Position numbers and translations under genes: made by a program
Notes under the pieces: model-generated
Seen by the model: only the letters and a program-made list of their open reading frames with translations
Databases searched by the model: none
What the model was told of the DNA's origin: nothing
Source of the DNA: Mailhella massiliensis
GTDB lineage: Bacteria > Desulfobacterota > Desulfovibrionia > Desulfovibrionales > Desulfovibrionaceae
Reading direction: 5' to 3'
NCBI RefSeq assembly: GCF_900155525.1
Contig: NZ_LT706952.1
Location: 354,256 to 418,255, forward strand
Length of the DNA stretch: 64,000 nucleotides
Part shown: positions 9,236 to 18,887 of the stretch, one piece after another
Position numbering within the stretch: the stretch's first letter is position 1
How the letters are laid out: each line of letters starts with the position of its first letter

Positions 9236-9832
9236 ATGAGAGAGTGCTCCATCAGCAGGGAACAGGCCCTTGCGCTTTTGAAAACCTACAACAGCGAACC
9301 CTTCCACCTTCTGCATGCCCTTACGGTGGAAGGCGTGATGCGCCATTTCGCCCGCGAGCGCGGCTTTGCCGAAGAAGAGGACTTCTGGGCCATGGCCGGC
9401 CTGCTGCACGATATTGATTTTGAGCGCTACCCCGAGGAACATTGCCGCAAGGCCCCGGAACTTCTGCGGGAAGGCGGCGTGGGGGAAGACATGATACATG
9501 CCGTGTGCAGCCACGGTTACGGCCTGTGCTGCGACGTGGAGCCGGAACATGAAATGGAGAAGATTCTCTTTGCCGCCGACGAACTCACCGGGCTCATCGG
9601 CGCGGCCGCGCGTATGCGCCCCTCCGGCAGCGTGATGGACATGGAAGTTTCCAGCCTGAAGAAGAAGTTCAAGGACAAGCGCTTCGCCGCGGGCTGCTCG
9701 CGCGATGTCATCCGCACCGGGGCCGAACGCCTGGGCTGGACGCTGGATGAACTTTTCGAACGTACCCTTGCCGCCATGCGTTCCTGTGAGGAAAGCGTGA
9801 AGGAAGCCATGGCCCGCACGGCCGGAGCATAA
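9236..9832 (+). CDS. HD-domain metal-dependent hydrolase
   Basis: A 198-residue HD-superfamily protein. FHLLHALTVEG carries the first His, GLLHDIDFERYPEEH the HD pair near residue 57, and later His residues (AVCSHGYG) complete a typical metal site. This is the compact HDIG-like form found as single-domain hydrolases in many anaerobes; the substrate (nucleotide or otherwise) is not evident. I chose the ATG at 9236 because it has AAAGGAAG upstream and the preceding in-frame residues are Arg/Pro-rich spacer translation. A strong terminator follows. Confidence 0.8.
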   Translation: MRECSISREQALALLKTYNSEPFHLLHALTVEGVMRHFARERGFAEEEDFWAMAGLLHDIDFERYPEEHCRKAPELLREGGVGEDMIHAVCSHGYGLCCDVEPEHEMEKILFAADELTGLIGAAARMRPSGSVMDMEVSSLKKKFKDKRFAAGCSRDVIRTGAERLGWTLDELFERTLAAMRSCEESVKEAMARTAGA

Positions 9833-9847
9833 GCGGCTTTTGATGTG

Positions 9848-9890
9848 ACGCAAGCGCCTTCCCGGTTTTTCCGGGGAGGCGCTTGCGTTT
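9848..9890 (+). terminator. Terminator after the HD-domain gene
   Basis: Long stem of 17 nt on each side (CGCAAGCGCC... with its complement) closing a TTTTT loop and followed by a short T run. It begins 15 bp after the stop codon. Confidence 0.75.
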
Positions 9891-10333
9891 AAGGCGGCCT
9901 GCGCGGGAGGCGGAGCAGCCGTGGCCGGAAGGGCAGGGCTTCCTCCTGAACGGCGCGCCTTGGAAAAGAGCGCGTTTTCTTCGGGGCTGCCCGGCATGGG
10001 GAATCACTGCCCTGTTGCCCGGGGCGTTGTGCGTGAGGCGCGGCTGAGGCCGCGGGCATGCCGGCGCAGCCTTTTTCTGCGTTTTTGCGCGCAGGCCGTG
10101 GGAGGGCAGGATGTTCCCGTTCCGCAGGGGCGGCCCTGCCGGGCTGCGGGCGCTTTTCCCGGCCCGGGACGGTGTTTTTCTGATAAATGTGTTGATTTGA
10201 CTGGTGAAGTCTGCAACACTAGCGGGCGGGAAAGAATATGCAGCATTCGGAGGCCGTTGCGGGCGGCATTCCGAAGGGCGCACATGCCCATATCGACGGC
10301 AGTCATGCTTCCTGCCGTTCATATGGAGGTGAT
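9891..10333. other. GC-rich leader before the histidine kinase gene
   Basis: About 440 bp without a gene. A weak promoter-like TTGACT lies near 10197 with a poor -10 element 17 bp on. Nothing else recognised. Confidence 0.4.
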
Positions 10334-12862
10334 ATGAAATCCATATATAACAGCCTGTCGTATTTGCTGAAAAGAATGAAGTTCAGCATTGCCGTCTTCA
10401 TGACCATGCTGCTTTTTTCCTTTGTCGGCTATCAGATAATGAAGATAAATCTGCTGAAGAACGCGCAGAATCTCGGCGATCATCTTTCCCGCATCTATTC
10501 TCTGGAGCAGCAGAGCAATCTGGAATTTTATTCCGTGCTGCTGGCCTTCGGGGTGAACATTGTGGATAGCAGCAGCGGGCAGGAGGAAGTGACGGAAAAG
10601 ATGATGCACTTCTTCCAGCATGTGCAGAATCTGCTGGGAGAGGGCACGGTGGACCCCTACCTTGTGCGGGACGGCGACATCATCGCCCTCAATCCCTGGG
10701 AAGGCGACGACAGCTACGATTTCCAGAGCGCCGTATGGTACCGCCAGGCCGAGGAAAACCCCGGCAAGGTGATTTTCACCGATACCTATACCGACGCCAT
10801 CTCCAAAAAGCCCGTCATCACCATTGCGGGCAAATGCGCCTCCGGCGGCGTGCTGGCCTTCGACATTTTTCCGGAGAACTTCCGCTTCGCCAATCTCATG
10901 CTGGACAGCGAACAGAAGAGTTCCTTCCTTCTGTGCGACAAGCAGGGCACGCTGCTCTATGCCCAGACGGGGAACGACCTGTCCTACGAGGTGCTCCAGC
11001 ACTATGCGCGGAAGCTGTTCGAACGCGTGAAGAAGGGCGAACTGGACGACTATTCCGCCAGCATCAGAGACATGGAGGGGCATCGCCGCGGCGTGTATTA
11101 CTATGAAATGCCCAACGGCTGGCTTTCCATTCTCACCATTCCCTTCCGCGTTATTTTGAAGGATCTGAATTTCTTCAGCACGCTGTTCTATTCGCTGGTG
11201 TTTCTGCTGTTCGCAGGTTCGGCGCTGTTTGCATGGAGGAATTTTTCCAGCCAGCGCAGGTTCGAACGCACCCGCGAGGCCGTGCAGGTGCTCGGCAACA
11301 GCTACGACGCCGTGTACCGCATCGACTACAGCCAGGAAAGCTATGAAATCATACGCGAAGCGGATTTCATGCGGAGCCATCTTCCGGCCACGGGTTCCTA
11401 TGCGGAGCTCATGCGAGCCATATGCGGCAATCTGGAAACGGAATACCTCAAGGGCTACCTGGACAGCTTTTCCATTTCCAGCATCCGCAGCCTCGTGAAG
11501 CACCATATCCGCGATTTCGGCGGCGATTTCCGGCAGCGCTTCGGCGATGCCAGCCGCTGGATGAACATCCGCGTGCTTTTCGATGAAACCGTCAACAACC
11601 GGGAGGTCATTCTCTGCTTCCGGGAAATAGACAGGGAAAAGCAGAAGCAGCTTGAGGAACACACCCTGCTCGTGAACTCCCTGAACAAGGCCGTGCAGAG
11701 CGACAAGGCCAAGCAGGTGTTCTTCAGCAACATGTCGCACGAAATGCGTACGCCCCTGAACGCCATCATCAACCTTGCCGGCATTGCGAAAACATCCGTG
11801 AAGGATGCCGCGAAGGTGACGCAGTACCTGAAAAAGATAGAAGGTTCCAGCCGTCACCTCATACAGCTCGTCAACGATATTCTCGAAATCTCCAAGCTGA
11901 CGCAGGGGAAGATAGAGCTGAACAATCAGCGCATGGATATCCGCAAATGTCTGGAAGAATGCCTCAGCCCCTTCAGAATTCAGGCCGAAAGCGAGGGGAA
12001 GGATTTCCGTGTGGACTGGAACATCAGCCATTCCCTCGTGATGGGCGACCCGTTCCGCATCACCCAGATCATGAACAACCTGCTTTCCAACGCGCTCAAG
12101 TTCACCGAAAAGGGCGATTCCGTCATGGTGAACATCTCCCAGGTCGGGCAGAACGAGTATGTGCAGTATAAAATCGTGGTATCCGATACCGGCATAGGCA
12201 TGTCGGAAGAGTATCTGAACAAGATATTCGAACCCTATTCCCGCGAAACCCAGGCCTTCCGCAGAGTGAGCGGCACGGGGCTGGGTATGCCCATCGTGAA
12301 GAGCATCGTGGAACTTCTGAACGGCAGCATCGTGGTGGCCAGCACGCTGGGGCAGGGCACGGCCTTCACCGTCATTCTTCCCTTCCTCATGGTGAAGGAG
12401 GAAGAGAAAGCTCCGGCTCCGGCAGAGGAAAAACATGAGAAGCAGGGCGGTTTTCTTGAAGGAAAACGCCTGCTGCTGGTGGAAGACAACGAAATCAACA
12501 TGGAAGTGGCGGAAGAAATCCTCACCATGAACGGCCTTGTGGTGGAAAAAGCCTGGAACGGACGCGAGGCGCTGGACATTTTCCGCGAATCGGCCCCCTT
12601 CCACTTCGACGCCGTGCTCATGGATATGCAGATGCCGGAAATGAACGGCTGCGAAGCGTGCAGCCGCATACGCGCCCTGCCGAGGCCCGACGCCGCCCTT
12701 GTGCCCGTCATCGCCGTTACGGCCAACGCCTTTGCCGAAGACGTGGCGGAAACCGCCCGCGCGGGCATGAGCGCCCACGTTTCCAAGCCCATCGATTTTT
12801 CCGCCCTGTGTACGCTTTTGGAAAAGCTCATCCGGGAAAATCTTGCCCGGCATCCGCTGTAG
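10334..12862 (+). CDS. Hybrid sensor histidine kinase with C-terminal receiver
   Basis: An 842-residue membrane sensor. One TM helix near residues 14-34 and a second near 283-300 enclose a Cache-like periplasmic domain (a WYRQAEENPG element is typical). A cytoplasmic linker follows, then HisKA with NMSHEMRTPLN (His 469), an HATPase domain with NNLLSNALKF near residue 580 and GIGMS near 621, then a receiver with VEDNEIN and phospho-acceptor Asp 764 in MDMQMPEMNG and a conserved Lys in SKPID. No HPt or output regulator gene is adjacent, so its phosphorelay partner is elsewhere. The ATG at 10334 has GGAGGTGAT just upstream. Confidence 0.9.
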   Translation: MKSIYNSLSYLLKRMKFSIAVFMTMLLFSFVGYQIMKINLLKNAQNLGDHLSRIYSLEQQSNLEFYSVLLAFGVNIVDSSSGQEEVTEKMMHFFQHVQNLLGEGTVDPYLVRDGDIIALNPWEGDDSYDFQSAVWYRQAEENPGKVIFTDTYTDAISKKPVITIAGKCASGGVLAFDIFPENFRFANLMLDSEQKSSFLLCDKQGTLLYAQTGNDLSYEVLQHYARKLFERVKKGELDDYSASIRDMEGHRRGVYYYEMPNGWLSILTIPFRVILKDLNFFSTLFYSLVFLLFAGSALFAWRNFSSQRRFERTREAVQVLGNSYDAVYRIDYSQESYEIIREADFMRSHLPATGSYAELMRAICGNLETEYLKGYLDSFSISSIRSLVKHHIRDFGGDFRQRFGDASRWMNIRVLFDETVNNREVILCFREIDREKQKQLEEHTLLVNSLNKAVQSDKAKQVFFSNMSHEMRTPLNAIINLAGIAKTSVKDAAKVTQYLKKIEGSSRHLIQLVNDILEISKLTQGKIELNNQRMDIRKCLEECLSPFRIQAESEGKDFRVDWNISHSLVMGDPFRITQIMNNLLSNALKFTEKGDSVMVNISQVGQNEYVQYKIVVSDTGIGMSEEYLNKIFEPYSRETQAFRRVSGTGLGMPIVKSIVELLNGSIVVASTLGQGTAFTVILPFLMVKEEEKAPAPAEEKHEKQGGFLEGKRLLLVEDNEINMEVAEEILTMNGLVVEKAWNGREALDIFRESAPFHFDAVLMDMQMPEMNGCEACSRIRALPRPDAALVPVIAVTANAFAEDVAETARAGMSAHVSKPIDFSALCTLLEKLIRENLARHPL

Positions 12863-13493
12863 CGCGGGCCTGCGGCCCGTCGGGCAAGGCTGCCGTGAGC
12901 GCGGCGCATGGCGCGCCGTATCCCCGGAAGGGCGGAAGAACCGCGGCCCGGTCTCGCGCATCCCTTCCCGGCAGGATACGGGGGGAGGCCCGGGGGCGTT
13001 TCCGGCCTGACCGCGTCCCCGATGAGGGAAGGGGGGCGGCCTCGGCATCGCCCGTGAACGGAAGGCACGGCAAGCTTTGCGGCTCTTCTGGGGAAGGCTG
13101 CCTTGTCGTGCCGCCGGGGCCTGCGCGCGTCCCGCGGCACGGGGGAACGGCCTTACGCCATGGGCGCGGCCTGCGTGCGGCCTTTTGCCGCAGGAGCAGG
13201 CTCCCCGCAGGAAAAGGTCCCGTTTCCGCGCTGCGGAAAGGATACGCGGCGGCATACGGCCCGTAAAAGGAACATTCATGGTTCTCAGGAAGCGGGTATG
13301 GCGGTCCGTCCCCAGAGGCGGGGACGCGCCCAGGAACGGCGGGAAACGGAAGCCTTTTTTCGTCACCGGCGTCATGGCCTCCCGGCGTCCCGAAAAAAGC
13401 GCGGCCGCGCAGTCGCGCCGCGAGGTATTCGCGAGGGCATGGTGAACATGCCTCGGAACTCTTGAGAACATACATGAAAGTGAGAGAACGCGG
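12863..13493. other. GC-rich gene-free spacer
   Basis: About 630 bp. Open frames on both strands are Arg/Pro-rich, without ribosome sites or recognisable domains. I see no gene, RNA or repeat here. Confidence 0.5.
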
Positions 13494-14081
13494 ATGAATA
13501 CGCCCGACCTGGAGACGAAGCGTTTGATATTAAGAAAATTCACGGAACAGGATGGGGAAGCGCTGTTCCTTATACTGGGCGATGAGGAAGCCAATACGTT
13601 TTTGCCTTGGTATCCCGTGACAAGCATGGAAGAAACAGTGCGTTTTTATAGGGAAAGATACGCTTCCGCCTATGCCCTGCCGCAGGCGTACGCCTACGCC
13701 GTCTGTCGGAAGGAGGATAATTTCCCCATCGGCTATATCAAAGTGGACGGGGAAGAGCCTCATGATTTCGGGTATGCACTTCGCAGGCCATTCTGGCATC
13801 AGGGAATGGCTACGGAAGCGGGCAAGGCGGTCATAGAGCAGGCAAGAAAAGATGGCCTGCCTTATATCACGGCCACGCATGACAGAAATAATCCCCGAAG
13901 CGGTGGGGTGATGCGGAATGTGGGCATGACGTACCGGTATTCCTATGAGGAACAATGGCAACCGAAAAACATTCTGGTTACCTTCCGGCTATATCAGCTT
14001 AATCTTGACGGCAGGGAAAGCCGGGGCTACACAACCTATTGGGACAACTCCGCCGTTCATTATAGAGAGCCGGACCTGTAA
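13494..14081 (+). CDS. GNAT acetyltransferase, RimJ/RimL type
   Basis: A 195-residue N-acetyltransferase. The N-terminal LETKRLILRKFTEQD is the hallmark start of the RimJ/RimL group, and DFGYALRRPFWHQGMATEA carries the acetyl-CoA binding turn. A C-terminal segment (NILVTFRLYQLNL) completes the fold. The gene is visibly less GC-rich than the spacers around it and than neighbouring genes, which suggests later acquisition. Substrate unknown (ribosomal protein, antibiotic or small molecule). Confidence 0.85.
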   Translation: MNTPDLETKRLILRKFTEQDGEALFLILGDEEANTFLPWYPVTSMEETVRFYRERYASAYALPQAYAYAVCRKEDNFPIGYIKVDGEEPHDFGYALRRPFWHQGMATEAGKAVIEQARKDGLPYITATHDRNNPRSGGVMRNVGMTYRYSYEEQWQPKNILVTFRLYQLNLDGRESRGYTTYWDNSAVHYREPDL

Positions 14082-14735
14082 ACGGCTTCATGAAGCATGA
14101 TGCGGAAGAAGGAAAACGGAAAGAGGAAGACGGCGTATCGGAAGCACGAAATTTTCCCCGGGCGGGCTTCCCGTTCGGACGGAATGTTTTCTGCGGCCGG
14201 GCCGGAGGGAACGGTTGCGGGCTTCTGCGGTTTCGCCCCGGCAAGGCGTGCGGAGCAGGACGGCAGCGGTGAACTTACGGCCTGTATGGGCGGAAGCTCT
14301 TTCACCGTCAGGGGCCGGGGACGGCGTGCAGAAAAAGGCTCCGCAAGGCGTGCGGAGCAGGGATGCGCCTATGTCGCCTGCGGGGACAGGAACAGAAGCA
14401 CCCCGCGGTGTGTATCAACGGGTACGCCGTCCGCAGCGTCGGAGAAAGCGGCAGCCAGAAGGCGGGGAACTTCCGCCTTCCGCTGTACCGGAGGCCCTTC
14501 GGCCCACGCGGATGCCGGTTGAGCCCTCTTCCGTGGCGGATTTGCCCGGCCTGCGCCGATTGTGCGCTTTGCAGGGACGGGCGTCCGCAGGGCCATGCAG
14601 TCTTTGCAGGCCGCTGCGGGGGCGGCGCGTCCGTTTTCCGGCCATGCCTGTTCGGCGCGGAAAGGGCGGCGAGGCGCTTTCTGCGGCTTCGTTTGCCGCA
14701 CCATGGATACACGCCGTCCGGCAGGGAGACGTTTC
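14082..14735. other. GC-rich gene-free spacer with a short repeat
   Basis: About 650 bp. The 19-mer GCAAGGCGTGCGGAGCAGG occurs at about 14243 and again at about 14343. No gene supported. Confidence 0.45.
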
Positions 14736-15269
14736 ATGAACAGGGAATCGAAGAACACCATACGCATACGGCAGGAGCAGCCGGAAGACCGCACGGCCGT
14801 GTATGCGCTGGTCAAAGAAGCCTTTGACGGCGCGGAACACAGCGACGGCACGGAACAGGACCTTGTGGAAGCCCTGCGGAAGGGCTGCTCCTTTGTGCCG
14901 GAACTTTCCCTTGTGGCGGAAGCGGAGGGCGAACTTGCCGGGCACATATTGTTCACCCGTGCCCGGGTGGGCGGGGCGGAAGCGCTGGTGCTGGCTCCGC
15001 TTTCCGTACGGCCCCGTTTTCAGCGTCGGGGCGTGGGGAGCGCGCTGGTGAGGGAAGGGCTTTCTCTGGCGCGGCGCCTTTCTTTCGGCTGTGTGCTGGT
15101 GCTGGGAAGTGAAACGTATTATCCCCGTTTCGGCTTTGAGCCTTCCGTGCGCTTCGGCATAGAGGCGCCGGCAGGTATGCCCGAGAGGAATTTCATGGCG
15201 CTGCTCCTCGGGAAAGGGAGCTTTGCAGGCAGGGTGACGTTTGCCGAAGAGTTCGGTATTTTGGGCTGA
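14736..15269 (+). CDS. GNAT acetyltransferase, YhbS type
   Basis: A 177-residue GNAT protein. The acetyl-CoA loop is in VRPRFQRRGVGSALVREG, followed by VLVLGSETYYPRFGFEPS, a combination characteristic of the YhbS group (predicted N-acetyltransferases). Start at 14736 has GGGAGACG upstream; the longer in-frame reading to 14562 lacks similarity to the family. The last two codons fall inside a 144-bp direct repeat that continues into the spacer. Confidence 0.85.
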   Translation: MNRESKNTIRIRQEQPEDRTAVYALVKEAFDGAEHSDGTEQDLVEALRKGCSFVPELSLVAEAEGELAGHILFTRARVGGAEALVLAPLSVRPRFQRRGVGSALVREGLSLARRLSFGCVLVLGSETYYPRFGFEPSVRFGIEAPAGMPERNFMALLLGKGSFAGRVTFAEEFGILG

Positions 15270-15406
15270 GTTGCTTTCAGGCACGCAGGAAAGACGCGGG
15301 GCTTTCGGCCTTTGCGCCAGCGCATCCCCGCGGTGCGAACGCCTTCCCGGCACGGATAGCGGCCGAAGCTCCCCGCCCGTGTTTTTTCTGGCGGAACGCC
15401 TGCGGG
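15263..15406. repeat. Dispersed direct repeat, copy 1 (144 bp)
   Basis: Begins GGGCTGAGTTGCTTTCAGGC and ends CGGAACGCCTGCGGG. About 90 percent identical to 15923-16065 in the same orientation. It overlaps the stop codon of the preceding gene. Confidence 0.85.
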
Positions 15407-16792
15407 AATGCCGTGCGGCAGCTTTCGTCCCTTGCAAAGCCTGCGGCGGAAAGCACGGGGAGGCCTTCCGCAGGAGAGGGTTGTTGCCCCGTGCGGGCGC
15501 GGCAATACGCCTTTCGCTGTCTTCCCCGGTGCTTCTTTTACGACTCCATAGCCGAGCGAGGACTTTTTTGCGCCGGTTTCTTTTCTCCCAGGCGACGTAT
15601 TCAGGGGGGGAGGTGAACGTTTCCGAGAGAGAAGGGCGTGCCGTCGCTCCCGCTCGGGCCACGGTGAGAGAGTTTTTCCTCGGCCGTTCTTTCCCAACAT
15701 GTTTTTCAGACGCAGGGAATGCCTTGGGCGCGCTGCACAAGCAGGGCAGGATTCTTCCCTCAGGCGCGGATTTCCGTCTCATGAGGAGCCTGCCGGAACA
15801 GGCAAAACGCCATACTCCCGCAGAGTTCGGGGAAACTTCCCGCCATGCCTCGGTCTTTTTTTCCGCAGGACGCAGGCGGTCGCCTGCCCCGTCGCAGAGA
15901 CCTGCCGTGTTCTGCGCGTGCCGGGCTGAGTTGCTTTCAGGCCCGCAGGAAAGGGGCGGGGCTTTCGCCTCTGCGCCTGCGCATCCCTGCGGTGCGACCG
16001 CCTTTCCGGCACGGATAGCGGCCGAAGCTCCCCGCCCGTGTTTTTTCTGGCGGAACGCCTGCGGGGCGGAGTTTTCCCCGTCGTCCGGCAGGAGGGGGAT
16101 TTTTCCGCACAATACGCACGGCCTTTTCCGGGAGAACATCCGTTCCGGCGTATGCCCGCGTCTCTCCCTCCGGGGGGGGCGGGCTTCGGCCTGTGCACAA
16201 CCCGGGGCAAGAAATCTATGCCCCGTTCCGGCCCCTTCCGGGTGCTTCGTCATGGAGGTTTCGGCAGGTTGTCCGGGGAAAGGGCATCGCTGCGTCTCGG
16301 GAAAGGGCTTTGTCGGCCTTTTGCCCCGGAATCCGGCGTGCATGGCCGACGCTCTTCCCCGGAGAGAGACGGCCCGGGGGCCGGGAAGGGCGTTTTGGCC
16401 CGTCTGCACAGGCCTCTTTCGGGCCTGCGTTTTGGGGCGGAAGATTTGGGACAGGGGGGGGCAGAGCCATGGATGTGCTGCGGAACTTGCCGCAGGGCCT
16501 TGCGGAGAAAGCGCGACACAAAGCCTTTGTTCCGCAGCGGGGCCCCTTGCCGTCATGTTGCAGGCTGGCCCGCATGTCTTGCCGTATGCTGCGGCGTGTC
16601 GGAGCGCGCGGCAGGGCGTTTCCCACCCATAAAAGGGGCGTGCGGGAAATCGCAGGGGATGCGTTCTGCCGGTTCCGGCGGTTCCCGTGCCGTTCCTCCC
16701 TCCGCTTTTCCTCCGCCCCGCGACCTTCTGGACAGGAGCGAAGACGAAGCGCGGCATCATGGGCCGGACTTTCGTTTCCCGTACGGTTAAAC
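15407..16792. other. Long GC-rich gene-free region
   Basis: About 1.4 kb with no credible gene apart from the second 144-bp repeat copy. Open frames of up to 780 codons occur on the minus strand, but they lack family similarity, run through both repeat copies in different frames and have no ribosome sites. Confidence 0.6.
15923..16065. repeat. Dispersed direct repeat, copy 2 (143 bp)
   Basis: Second copy of the repeat at 15263-15406, 660 bp downstream, with scattered substitutions and one-base indels that shift every reading frame, which argues that the element is not protein-coding. Confidence 0.85.
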
Positions 16793-16822
16793 AAAAAAGG
16801 CGGCCTTCTGCAGAAGGCCGCC
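16793..16822 (-). terminator. Terminator of the qrc operon
   Basis: A perfect 24-bp palindrome (GGCGGCCTTCTG and its complement), followed on the minus strand by six T. It lies 19 bp beyond the qrcD stop. Confidence 0.9.
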
Positions 16823-16840
16823 TGAGAAGGGGAGAACCCC

Positions 16841-18088
16841 TTACTTCTTATTCAGTTCCGCTTCCTGCGGGAACATGGGCGTATAGCGGTACGCCAGGGA
16901 CAGCACCATGGCCGCGTAGGCGAACACCAGGAAGCAGCTCGCCCATTCCGCCCAGTTGGGCGCGTAGGCATACCATGCGTCGAAGGGCATGACGGGCTGA
17001 GCCAGGCCCTGCACGGTGAGCACATAGCGGTTGATGGTGATGCTCGTGCAGGTGGCGAACAGCATCAGGTAGAAGATCCACGGCTTTTCGCGCAGAGGCT
17101 TGATGAGCAGCACGACCATGGGAATGATGATGAGCGCATGTTCCAGCCAGAACAGCCACTTGCCGTAAATCCAGCCGTGGAACATCTCATCGAAGGTCAG
17201 GCCCTGCGTGGCCAGAAGGTCGGTGGCCCAGTACCAGCTGTCCAGGCACTTGAACACGGTATACACGATGAGCATGGTGCCGCCCACCTTGCCCATGAGC
17301 TGCTTCACTTCCCAGCTCACCAGCTTGCGGCCGGACATCTTTTCCATGAGCGTGCACACGAGCACGGTGAACATGGGGCCGGAGGCCACGGCGGAAAGCA
17401 CGAAGAGGAAGAACGTCCAGGGCCAGATGAAGAAGCCCTCGCGGAACAGGTAGGGGCGGCCGAAGAGCACGCCGTACATGCCGCCCAGGGAGCCCTGGTG
17501 GAAGGTGGAAAGGAACGCGCCTATGCCCGCGAAGATGGGCATGTACACATGGAAGTTGTGGGCCAGCGCATGGATGAAGGGCTTCTTCATGAGCTGACGG
17601 TTTTCCAGCACCAGCGGCACGAACTCAAGAATGAGCACGATGCAGTAGCAGGTGATGCAGAAGATAACTTCCGTGAGCATGGAGTGCACGTTGGGGTACC
17701 AGTAGCCGAACCAGCAGCGGATGGGCTGACCGATATCCAGCACCAGAATCATCATGGCGCCGGTGTAGCACAGAAAGCCTATCACCGCGGCGAGGTTCAC
17801 GATGTTCTTGAGCTCGTCGATGTTGAGGATGTAGCGGAGCGCGCCCGTGAAGAACGCGCCGGCGCCCAGGGCGATGACGGCAAGGTCGAAGGTGATCCAG
17901 AGGCCGAAGCCGAAGTAGTCGTCCATGCCGGTTTCCCCCAGGCCGAAGCCCAGGATGCGCACGGCGGCGTAAAGCCCCCAGAGGAAGACCACGCCGAGGA
18001 TGGCCATCCATCCCGTGAATTTGGTCAGAGAGCAGCGCTCGCACCCTTCCGGGAAGAGCTCCGCGTCAACAGGTTTGCTGTAATCCAT
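16841..18088 (-). CDS. qrcD: Menaquinone reductase, NrfD-like membrane subunit QrcD
   Basis: A 415-residue polytopic membrane protein of the NrfD/PsrC family with about ten TM helices. In the Qrc complex this subunit binds menaquinone in the cytoplasmic membrane and accepts electrons passed from periplasmic cytochrome c3 through QrcA, B and C. It is the last gene of qrcABCD, 3 bp after the qrcC stop, and is followed by a strong terminator. The N-terminus carries two Cys (GCERCS) before the first helix. Family membership is seen; the role is from the Desulfovibrio vulgaris complex. Confidence 0.93.
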   Translation of the reverse strand: MDYSKPVDAELFPEGCERCSLTKFTGWMAILGVVFLWGLYAAVRILGFGLGETGMDDYFGFGLWITFDLAVIALGAGAFFTGALRYILNIDELKNIVNLAAVIGFLCYTGAMMILVLDIGQPIRCWFGYWYPNVHSMLTEVIFCITCYCIVLILEFVPLVLENRQLMKKPFIHALAHNFHVYMPIFAGIGAFLSTFHQGSLGGMYGVLFGRPYLFREGFFIWPWTFFLFVLSAVASGPMFTVLVCTLMEKMSGRKLVSWEVKQLMGKVGGTMLIVYTVFKCLDSWYWATDLLATQGLTFDEMFHGWIYGKWLFWLEHALIIIPMVVLLIKPLREKPWIFYLMLFATCTSITINRYVLTVQGLAQPVMPFDAWYAYAPNWAEWASCFLVFAYAAMVLSLAYRYTPMFPQEAELNKK

Positions 18089-18091
18089 AAC

Positions 18092-18877
18092 CTACCCCTG
18101 CTTGCTGGCTTCGCCGGTCTTTTCGTGTTCGAGATAGTTGTCGCCTTCGCGGCGCACCCATTCGCGCCTGCTGATGTAGTACACCTGCGGGTCGGTGCCC
18201 AGGCGTTCCAGCAGACGGAAGGCGTAGGGGCTCTTGATGAGCTCATGCACCTTGTGGGCCGGGTTGTTCAGGTCGCCGAAGGTGATGGCCCCGTTGGGGC
18301 AGGCTTCCGTGCAGGCGGTGATGTACGCGCCGTCGGGCAGATCCATGGGGTCGCGTCCGGCGGCCACGGCCGCTTCCTGCGCCTTCATGAAACGGTGATG
18401 GCAGAAGGAGCACTTTTCCACCACGCCGCGCATACGCACGGACACGTCGGGCGTGAGGGCCTGGGCCAGATCGCCGGGCCACTTCGGGTCGTACCAGTTG
18501 AAGTAACGGGCATGGTAAGGACACGAGGCCATGCAGTACCGGCAGCCGATGCAGCGGGGCGGAATCTGGCTGACGATGCCGCCTTCCTCGCGCTTGTCCG
18601 TGGCCACCACGGGGCACACCGACACGCAGGAGGGCTTGCCGCACTGCATGCAGGGCCGGGGCAGATAGGCCACTTCATGATCGGGGAAGGGCTTGCGGTT
18701 GGAGAGACGGAACACCGTGAGCCAGTTGAGCGAACGCAGCTTGTTGCTGCCGTCCACCGCAGGGGCGACGTTGTTTTCCGCCTGGCAGGCCACCATGCAC
18801 GCGCCGCAGCCCGTGCATTTGTCGATGTCGATGACCATGCCCCACTTTATCTTGAATTCCTTGACTTCAGAAGACAT
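18092..18877 (-). CDS. qrcC: Menaquinone reductase, 4Fe-4S subunit QrcC
   Basis: A 261-residue periplasmic-side iron-sulfur protein. Cys clusters appear as CTGCGACMVAC, CMQCGKPSCVSVCP, CIGCRYCMASCP, and a fourth set including CSFC and CTEACPNG, giving room for up to four cubanes (one may be degenerate). It relays electrons between QrcB/QrcA and QrcD. No signal peptide is visible, so it is probably exported together with the Tat substrate QrcB. It sits 10 bp after qrcB. Confidence 0.93.
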   Translation of the reverse strand: MSSEVKEFKIKWGMVIDIDKCTGCGACMVACQAENNVAPAVDGSNKLRSLNWLTVFRLSNRKPFPDHEVAYLPRPCMQCGKPSCVSVCPVVATDKREEGGIVSQIPPRCIGCRYCMASCPYHARYFNWYDPKWPGDLAQALTPDVSVRMRGVVEKCSFCHHRFMKAQEAAVAAGRDPMDLPDGAYITACTEACPNGAITFGDLNNPAHKVHELIKSPYAFRLLERLGTDPQVYYISRREWVRREGDNYLEHEKTGEASKQG

Positions 18878-18887
18878 CAGAACCCCC

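Noticed and set aside
14243..14361. A 19-bp repeat as an operator pair
   Set aside because: It is not palindromic, lies 100 bp apart in a gene-free spacer and is far from any promoter.
14415..16760. A 781-codon open frame on the minus strand
   Set aside because: It spans two copies of a repeat in different frames, crosses the GNAT gene antisense, is Arg/Pro/Ala-rich and has no domain or ribosome site; high GC alone removes stop codons.
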